A stretch of 43,876 bases of DNA from the NCBI GenBank assembly GCA_009835985.1, contig VXWI01000024.1, positions 1-43,876 on the forward strand, read 5' to 3'. The notes under the pieces are model-generated. The model was not told the DNA's origin. It did no database searches and saw only the letters and a program-made list of their open reading frames with translations. Source of the stretch: Acidobacteriota bacterium (GTDB lineage Bacteria; Acidobacteriota; Vicinamibacteria; Marinacidobacterales; Marinacidobacteraceae). The position numbers were made by a program, and so were the translations under genes. Below are positions 1-9,023 of the stretch, piece after piece (within the stretch, counting starts at the first letter, position 1; the number at the start of each line of letters is the position of its first letter).

Positions 1-73
1 GGACGTGGAGCCCCGGGGGGATGGGAGGGACCGTGGCTCCTGCATCGGCGGGGCGCGGCGCCGTCAGCGCTGG

Positions 74-117
74 TTTCGCGCTGCCGCGCGATGCCGGCCG
101 GAGGCCGGCGCTCCGAG
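74..117 (+). repeat. Two-hairpin palindromic element, copy 1
   Basis: This is the first of five intergenic copies. It begins with TTTCGC. A short first stem follows (GCGC-TGCC-GCGC), then GAT, then the core stem GCCGGCC-GGA-GGCCGGC, and it ends in GCTCCGAG. It lies just past the stop codon of the minus-strand M20 peptidase gene. Bases 1-73 before it show no gene I can support. Confidence 0.75.
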
Positions 118-120
118 CGG

Positions 121-1629
121 TCACATCGTCAGGATCGCGGCGAAACTGACGATGGAACGGAAGAAGTGCCCCAGGCGCAGGTTCTCGTTCGGGCTGTGCT
201 GGTTGTTGTCGTGGTTCACCGTAGGCACCATCAGCGCCGGAACGCCGAGCGCCTCCACGAAGGGCGCGATCGGCACCGTCCCGCCGCTCGTGCGCTTCCG
301 GACCGGCTCCTCGCCCCAGATCTCCGTCAGGCTGCCGGTGAGCCGCGCCGCCACCGGATGGTCGAGCGGGGTGCGGAAGGCGTTCGTCCCCGCGCTGCGG
401 GTCAGCCGCAGGAGACGGGGGTGCTCCCGCCGCTCGGCGTCGGTCGGTTCCCGATCCAGAATGAACCAGCCCTCGGCCGCGATGAAGTCGCGCACCTTCC
501 GGAACATCGCGTCCGCCGGAGTCTCCGCGACCAGGCGCACGTCGATCGCGGCAGTGGCCGTGGCCGGGACGATCGTGCGGGCCTCGCCCCCCACCCAGGC
601 GCTCGAGAGGCCGCGCACGTTCAGCGAGGGGAACTGGAGGGCCTCCTGGAGGGAACCGCCCACCCGGTCGGCTTCCGCGAAGCCGAGCGCGTCCATCATC
701 GCCGGCAGGTCATCCGGGACCGCCGCCAGCGCCCGGCGCTCTTCTTCGGTGAAGTCGATGCCGTCGTAGAACCCGGGGATCGTGACGCGGCCGCCCTCGT
801 CCTTCATCGAGGCGATGAGCTGCGCCAGCCGGACCGCCGGGTTCGGCGCCCAGTTGCCGTAGTGACCGCTGTGGAGCGGAACACTCGGCCCGTACGCCAC
901 GAGTTCGAGGGTCAGGATGCCGCGGGCGCCGAAGCTGACGGTGGGCCGGCCGCTCTGGTGGAGCGGACCGTCGAGGATGAGCATCGCGTCGGCGGCGAAC
1001 CGGCTCCCGTAGCGGGCGATCGCGGGGACGAGGTTCGGAGAACCCGCCTCCTCTTCGCCGTCGAGGATCACCTTGAGGTTGCTCGTGACCGTGACGCCGG
1101 ACGCGTCGAGCGCGTCGAGCGCGCCGAGCAGGGCGATGATCGGCGCGGTGTCGTCGGCGACGGAGCGGGCGTAGATCCGGTCGTCGGGGCGAAACACCTC
1201 GCTGGCGTGCAGGTCGAGGAGCCCCGCCCCGTCGGCCAGACTGCCCTCGCGCAGGACCGGTTCGAACGGGTCTTCCTGTTGCCAGCGGGACGGGTCCACC
1301 GGTTGCCCGTCGTAGTGGAAGTAGATGAGCAGCGTGCGGTCGGCGTCCGCGGCGGGCCGCTCGCCGAAGACGAGTGGATTGCCGTCGGTCTCGAGAAGCT
1401 CGGCCGCGAAGCCGCGCCGCTCGAGGGAGGCCCGCAGGAACTCGGCCTTTCTCCGGATGTTCACGGCGTCGGCCGCGACCGACGGGATCGAGACCGCCTC
1501 CACCAGCTCGCTCACGAGCGCCCGCTGCGCGCCGTCCACGTGGCGCTCGACCGTGGCGCGCAGGTCCTGCGCGACCGCCGGAGCGGCGAACGTCAGACCG
1601 GCGGCCACGAGGCTCGTCCGGAGTTTCAC
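121..1629 (-). CDS. Secreted M20-family metallopeptidase (dipeptidase-like)
   Basis: This 502-residue protein looks like an exported zinc peptidase of the M20 (ArgE/DapE/CPG2/dipeptidase) family. A Sec signal peptide covers about residues 1-21, with a probable cut after AVA. The first metal motif is FHYDGQP, the HxD signature typical of M20 dipeptidases. The bridging and catalytic acids are seen in SVADDTA and LDGEEEAGSP. The central dimerisation domain and the C-terminal HD of the second lobe also look intact. The start is GTG at 1629, which overlaps the stop of the upstream IPT/NHL gene as GTGA, so the two are probably co-translated. The likely role is hydrolysis of periplasmic or external peptides. 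The substrate cannot be read from the sequence. Confidence 0.9.
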   Translation of the reverse strand: MKLRTSLVAAGLTFAAPAVAQDLRATVERHVDGAQRALVSELVEAVSIPSVAADAVNIRRKAEFLRASLERRGFAAELLETDGNPLVFGERPAADADRTLLIYFHYDGQPVDPSRWQQEDPFEPVLREGSLADGAGLLDLHASEVFRPDDRIYARSVADDTAPIIALLGALDALDASGVTVTSNLKVILDGEEEAGSPNLVPAIARYGSRFAADAMLILDGPLHQSGRPTVSFGARGILTLELVAYGPSVPLHSGHYGNWAPNPAVRLAQLIASMKDEGGRVTIPGFYDGIDFTEEERRALAAVPDDLPAMMDALGFAEADRVGGSLQEALQFPSLNVRGLSSAWVGGEARTIVPATATAAIDVRLVAETPADAMFRKVRDFIAAEGWFILDREPTDAERREHPRLLRLTRSAGTNAFRTPLDHPVAARLTGSLTEIWGEEPVRKRTSGGTVPIAPFVEALGVPALMVPTVNHDNNQHSPNENLRLGHFFRSIVSFAAILTM

Positions 1630-2729
1630 TGCGGCCGGTCCTCGCTCCAGACGCGGTCGTCCGCTTCTTCCTCGCCGAACTCACGCAGGAGCGCCAGGTC
1701 CAGGTCGAACTCGTAGATGCTGTCGGACGTGGCGACCGCCAGCGTGCGGCTGTCGTCGAGCGCCACACCGACCAGCGGCGGAGCGCTGACCACGCGCCGG
1801 GCCCCCGTGGGGGTGAACAGGAACAGCCCGGCGTCACCGGCAAGCCCTTCCGCGACGAAGCAGCGGTCCCGGTCGTCGAAAGCGATGCCCTGGGGCCGTC
1901 CGAAGCCCGAATGCACCCGGCAGGGAGCGCCGTCGGGCCGGAACTCGACGATCTGGTCTCGGGACGAGAGCGTGGGGCCGGAGACGAAGAGGTAGCCGTA
2001 TGAGTTGAACGCCAGGTGATAGGCCGAGACCGACGCCCGGAGGTGCGAGAACACGCTGACGTCGCTCTCGGCGTCGATCCGGTAGAGCGTTCCGTCCCGG
2101 TCGCCGATCACCATGTCTCCGGTCGGCGAGAACCCGATGCCCGTGGCGCAGCCGAGATTCTCGGCAAGCATGTGGAAGACCCCGTCGTCACCCATCCGGT
2201 AGACGCAGCCGTCCTCGCGGGAGGACACGTAGAGGGTGTCGTCGGGACCCCAGGCGAGGCCAGTCGGATTCACGATGCCGTCCCCCATCGGCTCGGGGTC
2301 CCCCTCGTCGGTCAACCGGTAGACCGGATGGGGAACCTTCTCGCCGCGCCGGCCGCTGACCGTCGAGTAGAGGTTGCCGCGGGGGTCGTAAACCGGGTTG
2401 GCGACGATGTGGAGGTCCTCGGCGAAGAGGCGGCCGATGGTCACCGGGTGCGCCTCGGTCTCCCGGTCGTTCAGGCACACCCGGACCTCGTCGCCGGCGC
2501 CGTCGGGCACCCGGACTCCGAGCCGGGTGGAGGAGACCCGGTACAGGTGCGCCTCCTCCTCCCCGAAGAACACCCGAAGCCGCGGAGCCTGGTCCACGGT
2601 GAAACCGCGCCCTCCGATGTCCAGCCTTCCGCCCGGAATGGCGTAGTGCGGCCAGACCCGATCGATGGCCAGCCGCGGACGCTTCGGCCGCTGCGCGCGT
2701 CGCACGGGAGGGCGAGCACGGGCGGACAT
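1626..2729 (-). CDS. IPT/TIG domain plus NHL-type beta-propeller protein
   Basis: The protein has 367 residues. After a basic N-terminus (about residues 1-19), residues 20-97 read as an IPT/TIG immunoglobulin-like domain, with PHYAIPGGRLDIGGRGF and RVFFGEEEA. Residues 100-360 form an NHL/SMP-30-like propeller with repeated blades such as NPTGLAWGPDDTLYVSS and GIGFSPTGDMVIGDRDG. I see no signal peptide or membrane segment, so it may be cytoplasmic or exported by another route. It is the first gene of a two-gene unit with the M20 peptidase (4-base overlap). Propellers of this kind bind ligands or act as lactonases. I cannot identify catalytic residues, so no reaction is assigned. Confidence 0.8.
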   Translation of the reverse strand: MSARARPPVRRAQRPKRPRLAIDRVWPHYAIPGGRLDIGGRGFTVDQAPRLRVFFGEEEAHLYRVSSTRLGVRVPDGAGDEVRVCLNDRETEAHPVTIGRLFAEDLHIVANPVYDPRGNLYSTVSGRRGEKVPHPVYRLTDEGDPEPMGDGIVNPTGLAWGPDDTLYVSSREDGCVYRMGDDGVFHMLAENLGCATGIGFSPTGDMVIGDRDGTLYRIDAESDVSVFSHLRASVSAYHLAFNSYGYLFVSGPTLSSRDQIVEFRPDGAPCRVHSGFGRPQGIAFDDRDRCFVAEGLAGDAGLFLFTPTGARRVVSAPPLVGVALDDSRTLAVATSDSIYEFDLDLALLREFGEEEADDRVWSEDRPQ

Positions 2730-2752
2730 GGGGCGCCGATCAGATTAGCAGC

Positions 2753-2800
2753 CTCGGAGCGCCGGCCTACGGCCGGCATCGCGGCCACAGGCCGCGAAAC
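2753..2800 (-). repeat. Two-hairpin palindromic element, copy 2 (inverted)
   Basis: Read on the minus strand it starts GTTTC. A perfect first stem follows (GCGGCC-TGT-GGCCGC), then GAT, the core stem GCCGGCC-GTA-GGCCGGC, and the tail GCTCCGAG. The core loop is GTA where the other close copies have GGA. The first stem differs in sequence from copy 4 but keeps full pairing and the same TGT loop. Confidence 0.8.
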
Positions 2801-2922
2801 GCAAGCCGTCATTTGCACCGATCACGAATGCCAAACCGGGGATTGCGCAACGCCACCCTGACTGGCGCAGCGCGTTGCGCGATCACCTTCGGGCTGCACC
2901 ACGCGGGGACGGACGACGCGTG

Positions 2923-2971
2923 CTTCGCCTCGCTTCGCTCGGCGATGCCGGCCGGAGGCCGGCGCTCCGAG
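2923..2971 (+). repeat. Two-hairpin palindromic element, copy 3
   Basis: The core stem GCCGGCC-GGA-GGCCGGC and the tail GCTCCGAG are identical to copies 1 and 4. The first stem is imperfect (GCCTCGC-TTC-GCTCGGC, with two central mismatches). It lies upstream of the TIGR00725-type gene, which argues against gene starts located before 2971. Confidence 0.75.
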
Positions 2972-3036
2972 GCAACGCTCTGGCGCGGGTTAGGATCGGG
3001 CGCCTTTCCGGGCCAGACATCCCGCCGAGTAGACCG

Positions 3037-3549
3037 TTGAGCCGCCAGCCGAGTCCCGCCGCCCGCTGCATCGCGGTGATCGGCGGTTCGAGCGCACCCC
3101 CCGAGGTGACCCGCGCCGCCGAGACCGTCGGGCGGGAGTTGGCGCGCGCCGGCGCCGACCTGGTGTGCGGTGGCCTGGGCGGGGTGATGGAGGCAGCCTG
3201 CCGGGGCGCTCGCGAGGCCGGCGGCTTCACGATTGGCATTCTCCCCGGAGAGGACCGGCGGGAAGCCAACCCCTGGGTGGCCTGCGCCATCCCGACCGGC
3301 CTCGGACACTTCCGCAACTTCCTGGTCGTCCGGGCGGCGGACGGCGTGATCGCGCTGCCCGGCGCCAGCGGGACGCTCTCCGAGGCCGCCATGGCGAGGA
3401 CGCTCGGAAAGCCGGTGGTCACCGTCCTCCAGGCCACCGGAGAGTGGACCGTCCCGGGAGTCCTGGCCGCCGGGTCGGCCGTGGAGGCCGTGCGCCTGAT
3501 TCTCGAGGCGATTCCGGGACGTCCACCCCACGCGGGAGGACCACCGTGA
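3037..3549 (+). CDS. TIGR00725 family (LOG/lysine decarboxylase-like) protein
   Basis: This is a small Rossmann-like protein of about 170 residues. It has IAVIGGSSAP near the N-terminus, GGLGGVMEAACRGA in the middle, and LPGASGTLSEAAMA, which corresponds to the PGGxGTxxE motif of the LOG/TIGR00725 superfamily. Family members bind nucleotides, and some relatives are cytokinin-riboside phosphohydrolases. The role of the TIGR00725 branch itself is not established. I chose TTG at 3037 because the frame upstream runs through a palindromic repeat and encodes low-complexity Arg/Ala sequence. The stop overlaps the mfd start as GTGA, so the gene is translationally coupled to mfd. Confidence 0.8.
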   Translation: MSRQPSPAARCIAVIGGSSAPPEVTRAAETVGRELARAGADLVCGGLGGVMEAACRGAREAGGFTIGILPGEDRREANPWVACAIPTGLGHFRNFLVVRAADGVIALPGASGTLSEAAMARTLGKPVVTVLQATGEWTVPGVLAAGSAVEAVRLILEAIPGRPPHAGGPP

Positions 3550-6500
3550 GTCCTGAGGCAGCGGCGGGAGTGTCGGCCGCCGCCGGCTTCGAAGCGCCCC
3601 TCGCCGCCGCCCGGACCCGCCGGGGGGCCGGCGTCCGCCGGATCGGCCGCCTCTTCGGGCCGGCGCGGCTCGCGGTGGCGGCGGCCTGGGCCCGGGAGTC
3701 CGGCCAGCCGCTGGTGTTCCTGACCGCGCACGACCGGGACCTGCTGGCCGGCGCCGCCGACCTCGAGGTGCTCCTCGCGGCGCTCGGGGCGAGGCGGCCG
3801 GTCCTGCGCCTTCCGGGTCCCGCGGCGAACCCCTACGCGGGGGTCGCCCCCCACGCCGAGGTGCTCGCCCTTCGTGCAACCGCGCTCTCCGCCCTCGCCG
3901 CGCCCCGAGACCCGCCCCTGGTCATCGCCTCCGCGGCCGGAGCGCTCGCCCGCACCGCCGGCCCGGATCCTCTCCGGGACGCGGCGGTCCACATCCGGCC
4001 GGGAACCGATGCCTCCCCCGCCGGCATCGCGACGCAGCTCACCGCGGCCGGCTACCGCTACGAGGACCCGGTGAGCGGACCCGGGGACTTCGCCCGCCGC
4101 GGCGGCATCGTGGATTTCTTCCCGGTGGACCGGGAGCTTCCCGTCCGCATCGAGTTCGGATTCGAGGGGATCGAGAGCATCCGCGAGTTCGAAGTGGACA
4201 CCCAGCGCGCGGGCGACCACCTCGCGCGGCCGGAAACGGTGTCCGTCCCGCCTTCGTGGGAGTGGATCGGCGCCGAGCTGGACGAAGGGCCCCATCCCGC
4301 GTTCCGGCTTCCCGGTTCGCCCGGGTTCGACAGCGGGTTCGACGCCTACCTCGACGGCGCCGAGGTGATCCTCGACGAACCCGACCGGTTCTGGGACGCC
4401 GCCGAAGCCGAAACGGCCCGCGTGGTCGACGCCCGGCTCGCCGCCACGGAGTTCCGGGCGCGCGCCGCCGCCCCGCCGGAGCGGCTCGTGACCCCGATCG
4501 AAGCGCTCCGGCGGCGGCTCGAACGGCCGCCACCGGCCGGGGCGGTCGAACTGCGGGGACTGGAGGCCGCGGGGCCCGCGGCCGCCGGCAGCCAGGACCT
4601 GCCCGCCCGGCCCACCGACTCCTTCCGGGGCCGTACCGGCGAGTTCCTGCGCTCGCTGAAGGCGGCCGGAGACCCGCGGCGCACCGTGCACGTCTTCGTT
4701 CCCGGGGCTCCTGCCGCCGAGCGGTTCGCATCCCGCGCCCGGGAGGCGGGCGCCCGCGTTCGCGACGGCGGAAACGGGACCGGCGTTTCGACTCGCGAGG
4801 AGACGCCGGGCGCCCTGCCGGCGCCGCCGCGGGTCTTCGTTCACGCCGGGCGTCTGAGCGCCGGGTTCGAACTCCCGGAGCTTCACGTACAGGTGATCAG
4901 CGGAGCGGCCATGGTGGCGGCGCCGCCGCGCACCCCCCGGCGCCGTTCCCGCTCCGGCAGTTTCCTTTCGGACTTCCGCGACCTGAAGCCCGGAGACCCG
5001 GTCGTGCACACCGACCACGGGGTGGGCCGCTTCATCCGGATGACGCGCCTCGGGGAAGAGGAGAACGCCCCCGAGCTGGTCGAGATCCACTACGCGAAGG
5101 GAGGAAAGCTCTTCCTGCCGGTAGACCGGCTGGACCTGCTCGAGAAGTACTCGGCCGGCTCGGCGGCGGGAGCGCCGCCGCTCGACCGCCTGGGCGGCAC
5201 GAGCTGGGTACGGCGGCGGAAGCGCGTCGCCAAGGCCATGCGCGACATCGCGGGGGAACTCATCCAGCTCTACGCGGCCCGCCGGAAGATCGCCGGCTAC
5301 GCGTTCCCGCGCGACGTCCCGGGTATGGAGGACTTCGAGGACACCTTCGAATGGACCGAGACCGAGGACCAGGCGCGGGCGATTCGCGACGTGTTCGAGG
5401 ACATGGAGGCGGAAGCGCCCATGGACCGGCTGCTCGCCGGCGACGTCGGATTCGGGAAGACGGAGGTAGCGCTCCGGGCCGCCTTCAAGGCGGCAATGGA
5501 CGGCAAGCAGGTCGCCATCCTGGTTCCGACGACCGTGCTGGCGGCGCAGCACGCGCGGGTCTTCGAGCGGCGGTTCGCCGCCTTCCCGATCCGGGTGGCG
5601 CTCCTCTCCCGGTTCCGAAGTCCCAAACAACAAAAGGCGATCGTCGCCGGGGTCCGGGACGGGACCGTGGACATCGTCATCGGCACCCACCGCCTGCTGT
5701 CGAAGGACGTGGCCTTCCGCGACCTGGGACTCCTGATCGTGGACGAGGAACAGCGTTTCGGGGTGTCCGCCAAGGAGCGGCTGAAGGCAATGGCGCCGCA
5801 GGTGGACCACCTGGCGATGACCGCGACGCCGATCCCGCGCACCCTCAACATGTCGCTCTCCGGCATCCGCGACATGTCGGTGATCGAAACGGCGCCCCGG
5901 GACCGGATGGCCATCCAGACCCATGTCCTGCCCTTCGATCCGGACCGGATCGCGGAAGCCGTCCGGCACGAACTCGCGCGCGAGGGCCAGGTCTATTTCG
6001 TGCACAACCGGGTTCGCTCGCTGCCGGCGATGGCGAAGCTCCTCGACCGTCTGGTCCCGGAGGCGCGGGTCCTGATCGCCCACGGACAGATGCGCGAAGC
6101 CGCGCTGGAGCGCACCCTGATCCGCTTCCAGGAGCACGAGGCCGACATCCTGCTCACGACCACGATCATCGAGAACGGCATCGATCTGCCCCGGGTCAAC
6201 ACCCTGCTCGTGAACCGGGCGGATGCGTTCGGACTCGCCCAGCTCTACCAGATCCGGGGCCGCGTCGGACGGTCCTCGCGGCGTGCCTACGCCTATCTGC
6301 TGGTGCCGCAGGGAGCGCCGCTGGCCGGCAGCGCGCAGCCGCGCCTCGCCGCGCTGCGCGAGTTCAGCGAACTGGGCGCGGGGTTCCGGGTCGCGGCGCT
6401 CGACATGGAACTGCGGGGGGCCGGCAACCTGCTGGGCGCCGCCCAGCACGGCCACCTGGAGGCGGTAGGGTTCGACCTCTACTACCGGCTCCTCGAAGAA

Positions 6501-6956
6501 GCGGTCGCCGAGGCCCGCGGCGACCGTCCCCGATCCCGCTGCGCCATGAACCTCCGCTTCCAGTTCCGCATCCCCGGAGACTGGCTCGAGGACGTCCGGC
6601 GCCGCATGTGGCTCTACAAGCGCTGCTCGTCCGCCGCCGACCTCGACACCCTCGACCGGCTCCGCGACGAAGTGCGCGACCGGTTCGGGGCCATCCCGCC
6701 GGAGGTGGAACTCCTCTTCCAGCACGTGCGCCTCCGCATCCGGGCCGAAGCGCTGGGCTACACGGCGGTGATCCGGGAAGGGGACTCGCTGCGCTTCGAA
6801 TCGGACGCGAAGGACCGTTCCTTCCGTTCTCCCCTCGCCCCCGGAGGGGGCCCGGCGGAGGTGCTCGGGTCGCTCCAGATGGCGCTGTCGGCCCTCGAGG
6901 CCGTCGCTCTCAGCCGGGAGGACGAGGGTCCGGCCGACCGGAGAGCCGCCTCGTGA
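3546..6956 (+). CDS. mfd: Transcription-repair coupling factor Mfd
   Basis: Mfd displaces RNA polymerase stalled at DNA damage and recruits UvrA. The protein has 1136 residues, close to the family norm. The N-terminal part is UvrB-like (about residues 1-350). The RNA-polymerase-interacting/CarD-like domain contains PVVHTDHGVGRF and GKLFLPVDRLDLLEKY. The RecG-like translocase carries Walker A GDVGFGKTEV, the Walker B box DEEQRFGV and TATPIPRTLNM. The C-terminal D7 domain ends near residue 1120. The GTG start at 3546 overlaps the preceding stop (GTGA). The reading frame is open further upstream, but that part lies inside the previous gene and does not look like Mfd. Confidence 0.97.
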   Translation: MSPEAAAGVSAAAGFEAPLAAARTRRGAGVRRIGRLFGPARLAVAAAWARESGQPLVFLTAHDRDLLAGAADLEVLLAALGARRPVLRLPGPAANPYAGVAPHAEVLALRATALSALAAPRDPPLVIASAAGALARTAGPDPLRDAAVHIRPGTDASPAGIATQLTAAGYRYEDPVSGPGDFARRGGIVDFFPVDRELPVRIEFGFEGIESIREFEVDTQRAGDHLARPETVSVPPSWEWIGAELDEGPHPAFRLPGSPGFDSGFDAYLDGAEVILDEPDRFWDAAEAETARVVDARLAATEFRARAAAPPERLVTPIEALRRRLERPPPAGAVELRGLEAAGPAAAGSQDLPARPTDSFRGRTGEFLRSLKAAGDPRRTVHVFVPGAPAAERFASRAREAGARVRDGGNGTGVSTREETPGALPAPPRVFVHAGRLSAGFELPELHVQVISGAAMVAAPPRTPRRRSRSGSFLSDFRDLKPGDPVVHTDHGVGRFIRMTRLGEEENAPELVEIHYAKGGKLFLPVDRLDLLEKYSAGSAAGAPPLDRLGGTSWVRRRKRVAKAMRDIAGELIQLYAARRKIAGYAFPRDVPGMEDFEDTFEWTETEDQARAIRDVFEDMEAEAPMDRLLAGDVGFGKTEVALRAAFKAAMDGKQVAILVPTTVLAAQHARVFERRFAAFPIRVALLSRFRSPKQQKAIVAGVRDGTVDIVIGTHRLLSKDVAFRDLGLLIVDEEQRFGVSAKERLKAMAPQVDHLAMTATPIPRTLNMSLSGIRDMSVIETAPRDRMAIQTHVLPFDPDRIAEAVRHELAREGQVYFVHNRVRSLPAMAKLLDRLVPEARVLIAHGQMREAALERTLIRFQEHEADILLTTTIIENGIDLPRVNTLLVNRADAFGLAQLYQIRGRVGRSSRRAYAYLLVPQGAPLAGSAQPRLAALREFSELGAGFRVAALDMELRGAGNLLGAAQHGHLEAVGFDLYYRLLEEAVAEARGDRPRSRCAMNLRFQFRIPGDWLEDVRRRMWLYKRCSSAADLDTLDRLRDEVRDRFGAIPPEVELLFQHVRLRIRAEALGYTAVIREGDSLRFESDAKDRSFRSPLAPGGGPAEVLGSLQMALSALEAVALSREDEGPADRRAAS

Positions 6957-7897
6957 ACCGGTTGCCGGCCGCAGCGGTCGTGCTGGCGGTCGCCGGAGCG
7001 AGCTGCGGCGACGTTGCCGAGAACGAGGACCTGGTGGTCATCTCGGTGGGGGAGCGCGAGGTGACCCAGGCCGTGCTCGACCGGTTCATCGCTTCCCGGA
7101 CGGGGCTCGGCGGGACGCTCGACACTCCCCTGCTCAGCGGTCTCCTCGAGGAGTTCGTCCGGGAGCAACTCCTGGTGATCGCCGCGGAGGAGGAAGGGAT
7201 CGAGGTCTCCGAGGTCCAGGTGATCGAGGAGACCTCCGCCCTGCGGCGGGCGCCGGGTCCCGAGGTGATCCGGACCGACGGCGAGGCCGTCGCGCCCGAG
7301 AGCGCCGGCGGCGAACCGGAGGACCCGGACGACTGGCTGCGCTCGCGGGTGCGGGACCGCCTGATGGTGGACCGGCTGTTGGACACGGTGGTGCTGGCCG
7401 GCCTCGAAGCCACGGACGAGGCCCTGCAACTGGAGTTCGAGGCGAACCGCGCCTTCTACGCGCGTCCCGAGACCGTCACGCTCTCGGAACGGCGGTTCGA
7501 CGACCGGGAGAGCGCGGAGGCCGCCGCCGGGCTCCTCCGTGAGGGAAGCGGGGCAGGCGAGGACGACGCGGACCCCTTCCTGCCGGTCGGCACGTTCCGG
7601 CGCGGCGAGTTGCCCGACGCCGTGGACGAGGCGGTCTTCGTCCTCGATTCCGGGGACACCACCGACGCGGTCGAGACCGCGGCCGGGTTCCGGGTCTTCC
7701 GGGTGGACGAGAGGCTCCCCGCCGCGTCGCTCGAGTTCGAGGAGGTGCGGGACGTGGTCCGGCTCACGGTGCTGCGGCAGGAGGCCGACGTCCGCGTCCA
7801 GGCGCTCCTCGATGACCTCCGGCGACGCCACCCCGTCCGCGTCCACACCGCCAGCCTGGCCTTCCCCTACGTCGGGTCGCTCCCCAGGGTGGAGTGA
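6953..7897 (+). CDS. Parvulin-like PPIase / SurA-type periplasmic lipoprotein
   Basis: This 314-residue protein is probably an envelope folding factor. It begins GTG at 6953, overlapping the mfd stop as GTGA. The N-terminal hydrophobic segment ends GASCGD, a possible but non-standard lipobox because Leu is missing at -3. Residues about 25-170 are helical and SurA-like, with FVREQLLVIAAEEEGIEVS. Residues about 175-280 read as a degenerate parvulin (PpiC) fold, with PFLPVGTFRRGELPD followed by FRVFRVDERLP. It sits 31 bases before surA, so the pair probably acts together on outer-membrane protein biogenesis. Assignment to the parvulin family is good. Isomerase activity is uncertain because the active-site core is hard to align. 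Confidence 0.75.
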   Translation: MNRLPAAAVVLAVAGASCGDVAENEDLVVISVGEREVTQAVLDRFIASRTGLGGTLDTPLLSGLLEEFVREQLLVIAAEEEGIEVSEVQVIEETSALRRAPGPEVIRTDGEAVAPESAGGEPEDPDDWLRSRVRDRLMVDRLLDTVVLAGLEATDEALQLEFEANRAFYARPETVTLSERRFDDRESAEAAAGLLREGSGAGEDDADPFLPVGTFRRGELPDAVDEAVFVLDSGDTTDAVETAAGFRVFRVDERLPAASLEFEEVRDVVRLTVLRQEADVRVQALLDDLRRRHPVRVHTASLAFPYVGSLPRVE

Positions 7898-7928
7898 CTC
7901 TCGGGCTGGGCACGGGAGGCAAACTAGA

Positions 7929-8951
7929 ATGCAGGGTCCGACCATGAGGCGCCTCTTCCACCGCAACGGGCTCGCCGCCGCCCTGTGCCTGGCCGGCGTC
8001 GCCGCGTCCGCGCAGGACCCGCAATCCGGCGGCGCCGAAGTCGTGGATCGGGTCGTCGCCCTCGTCAACGGCGACATGATCACGCTCAGCGAACTGCAGC
8101 GGCAGGTCGTCATTCAGGGAGAGCGTCTCGGCGTCCCCGACGATCCCGAGGTCCAGGCCACCTTCCGGCGCCAGGTCCTCGAAGGCATGGTGGACAACGC
8201 GCTGATCCTCCAGGTCGCCGACCAGCGTGGCCTCCGGGTTCCCGACCGCTACTTCGACGAATGGAAGGAAGCGACCATCCAGGAGATGAACCTGCCGGAC
8301 GAGGCGGAGTTCATCCGGCAGGTGGAGCTTCAGGGATCGAACCTGGAAGAGTTGAAGAAGCAGTTCCTCGAGGGTGTCCTCATCCAGGAGATCCGCCGCC
8401 AGGACATCGAGGAACGAGTGCAGATCAGCGAGCCGGAAATCGAGCAGCGCTACCGCGAGAACGTGGACGAGTTCATTCGCCCGCCGCAGGTGCGGCTGCG
8501 GGAGCTCGTCGTCCACGTCACCGAGGCCGGCGAGGCGGAGGCGCGGGAGCGTCTCGGGGAGGCCCAGCGCCTGATCGCATCGGGCACCGATTTCGGAGAG
8601 GTGGCGAAGGTGCGGTCGGAGTCCGGCTCGGCGGAGAGCGGCGGAGACCTCGGTCTCTTCCTGGTCCGCGAACTGGACGAGTCCTTCCGGTCGGTGGTGG
8701 CCGAACTCGAGACGGGAGCGGTTTCCGAACCGCTGCGGATCGGCGAATCCCTCTACCTGCTCAAGGTGGACGAGCGCACCGAAGAATCGACGATCCCGCT
8801 GGACGACGTGCGGAACCAGATCGCCGAATCGCTCTACAGCGAGAAGATGGCGTCCGAGATGGACAACTTCGTCAGCAACCTGCGGGAGAACGCCATCGTC
8901 GAGATCCGCCTGGACGAGGGCGGTTCCGCTACCGAGCCGCCCTCCCGGTAG
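7929..8951 (+). CDS. surA: SurA-like periplasmic chaperone / peptidyl-prolyl isomerase
   Basis: The protein has 340 residues. A Sec signal peptide (about residues 1-28, ending ASAQ) is followed by a SurA N-terminal chaperone domain beginning VVDRVVALVNGDMITLSEL. One parvulin domain follows (about residues 185-280), with VRLRELVVHV, SGTDFGEVAKVRSES and GGDLGLFLVRELDE. SurA escorts unfolded outer-membrane proteins to the BAM complex. Proteobacterial SurA usually has two parvulin domains; this one has one, as in many other phyla. The start is ATG at 7929, with GGAGG at 7915-7919 nine bases upstream. ATG at 7944 is an in-frame alternative with poorer spacing. It is the last gene of the plus-strand unit. 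Confidence 0.88.
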   Translation: MQGPTMRRLFHRNGLAAALCLAGVAASAQDPQSGGAEVVDRVVALVNGDMITLSELQRQVVIQGERLGVPDDPEVQATFRRQVLEGMVDNALILQVADQRGLRVPDRYFDEWKEATIQEMNLPDEAEFIRQVELQGSNLEELKKQFLEGVLIQEIRRQDIEERVQISEPEIEQRYRENVDEFIRPPQVRLRELVVHVTEAGEAEARERLGEAQRLIASGTDFGEVAKVRSESGSAESGGDLGLFLVRELDESFRSVVAELETGAVSEPLRIGESLYLLKVDERTEESTIPLDDVRNQIAESLYSEKMASEMDNFVSNLRENAIVEIRLDEGGSATEPPSR

Positions 8952-8971
8952 CGGCAGGGCGCGCAGGTCTC

Positions 8972-9021
8972 GTTTCGCTCCGCTGTGCGGAGCGATGCCG
9001 GCCGGAGGCCGGCGCTCCGAG
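8972..9021 (+). repeat. Two-hairpin palindromic element, copy 4
   Basis: This is the best-formed copy. GTTTC is followed by the perfect stem GCTCCGC-TGT-GCGGAGC, then GAT, the core stem GCCGGCC-GGA-GGCCGGC, and GCTCCG. An alternative fold pairs CGGAGC with the terminal GCTCCG around the core stem, so the two structures compete. It fills the gap between the convergent genes surA and moaA and could act as a bidirectional terminator or 3' stabiliser. There is no T-tract. Confidence 0.8.
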
Positions 9022-9023
9022 GG

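Larger units (their letters stand above)
2730..3036. other. Divergent intergenic region with two palindromic elements
   Basis: These 307 bases separate the minus-strand IPT/NHL gene from the plus-strand TIGR00725-type gene. They hold two copies of the two-hairpin element in opposite orientations (2753-2800 and 2923-2971). Possible -10 boxes are TAATCT on the minus strand (2747-2742) and TAGGAT on the plus strand (2991-2996). Neither has a clear -35. The 120 bases between the two repeats hold no gene I can support. Confidence 0.6.

Noticed and set aside
5-769. Open frame at the left edge of the window on the plus strand
   Set aside because: It is antisense to the M20 peptidase, runs through a palindromic repeat and has no family features.
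2883-6725. A 1280-codon open frame antisense to mfd
   Set aside because: It shows the same GC-driven shadow effect; mfd motifs on the plus strand are complete.
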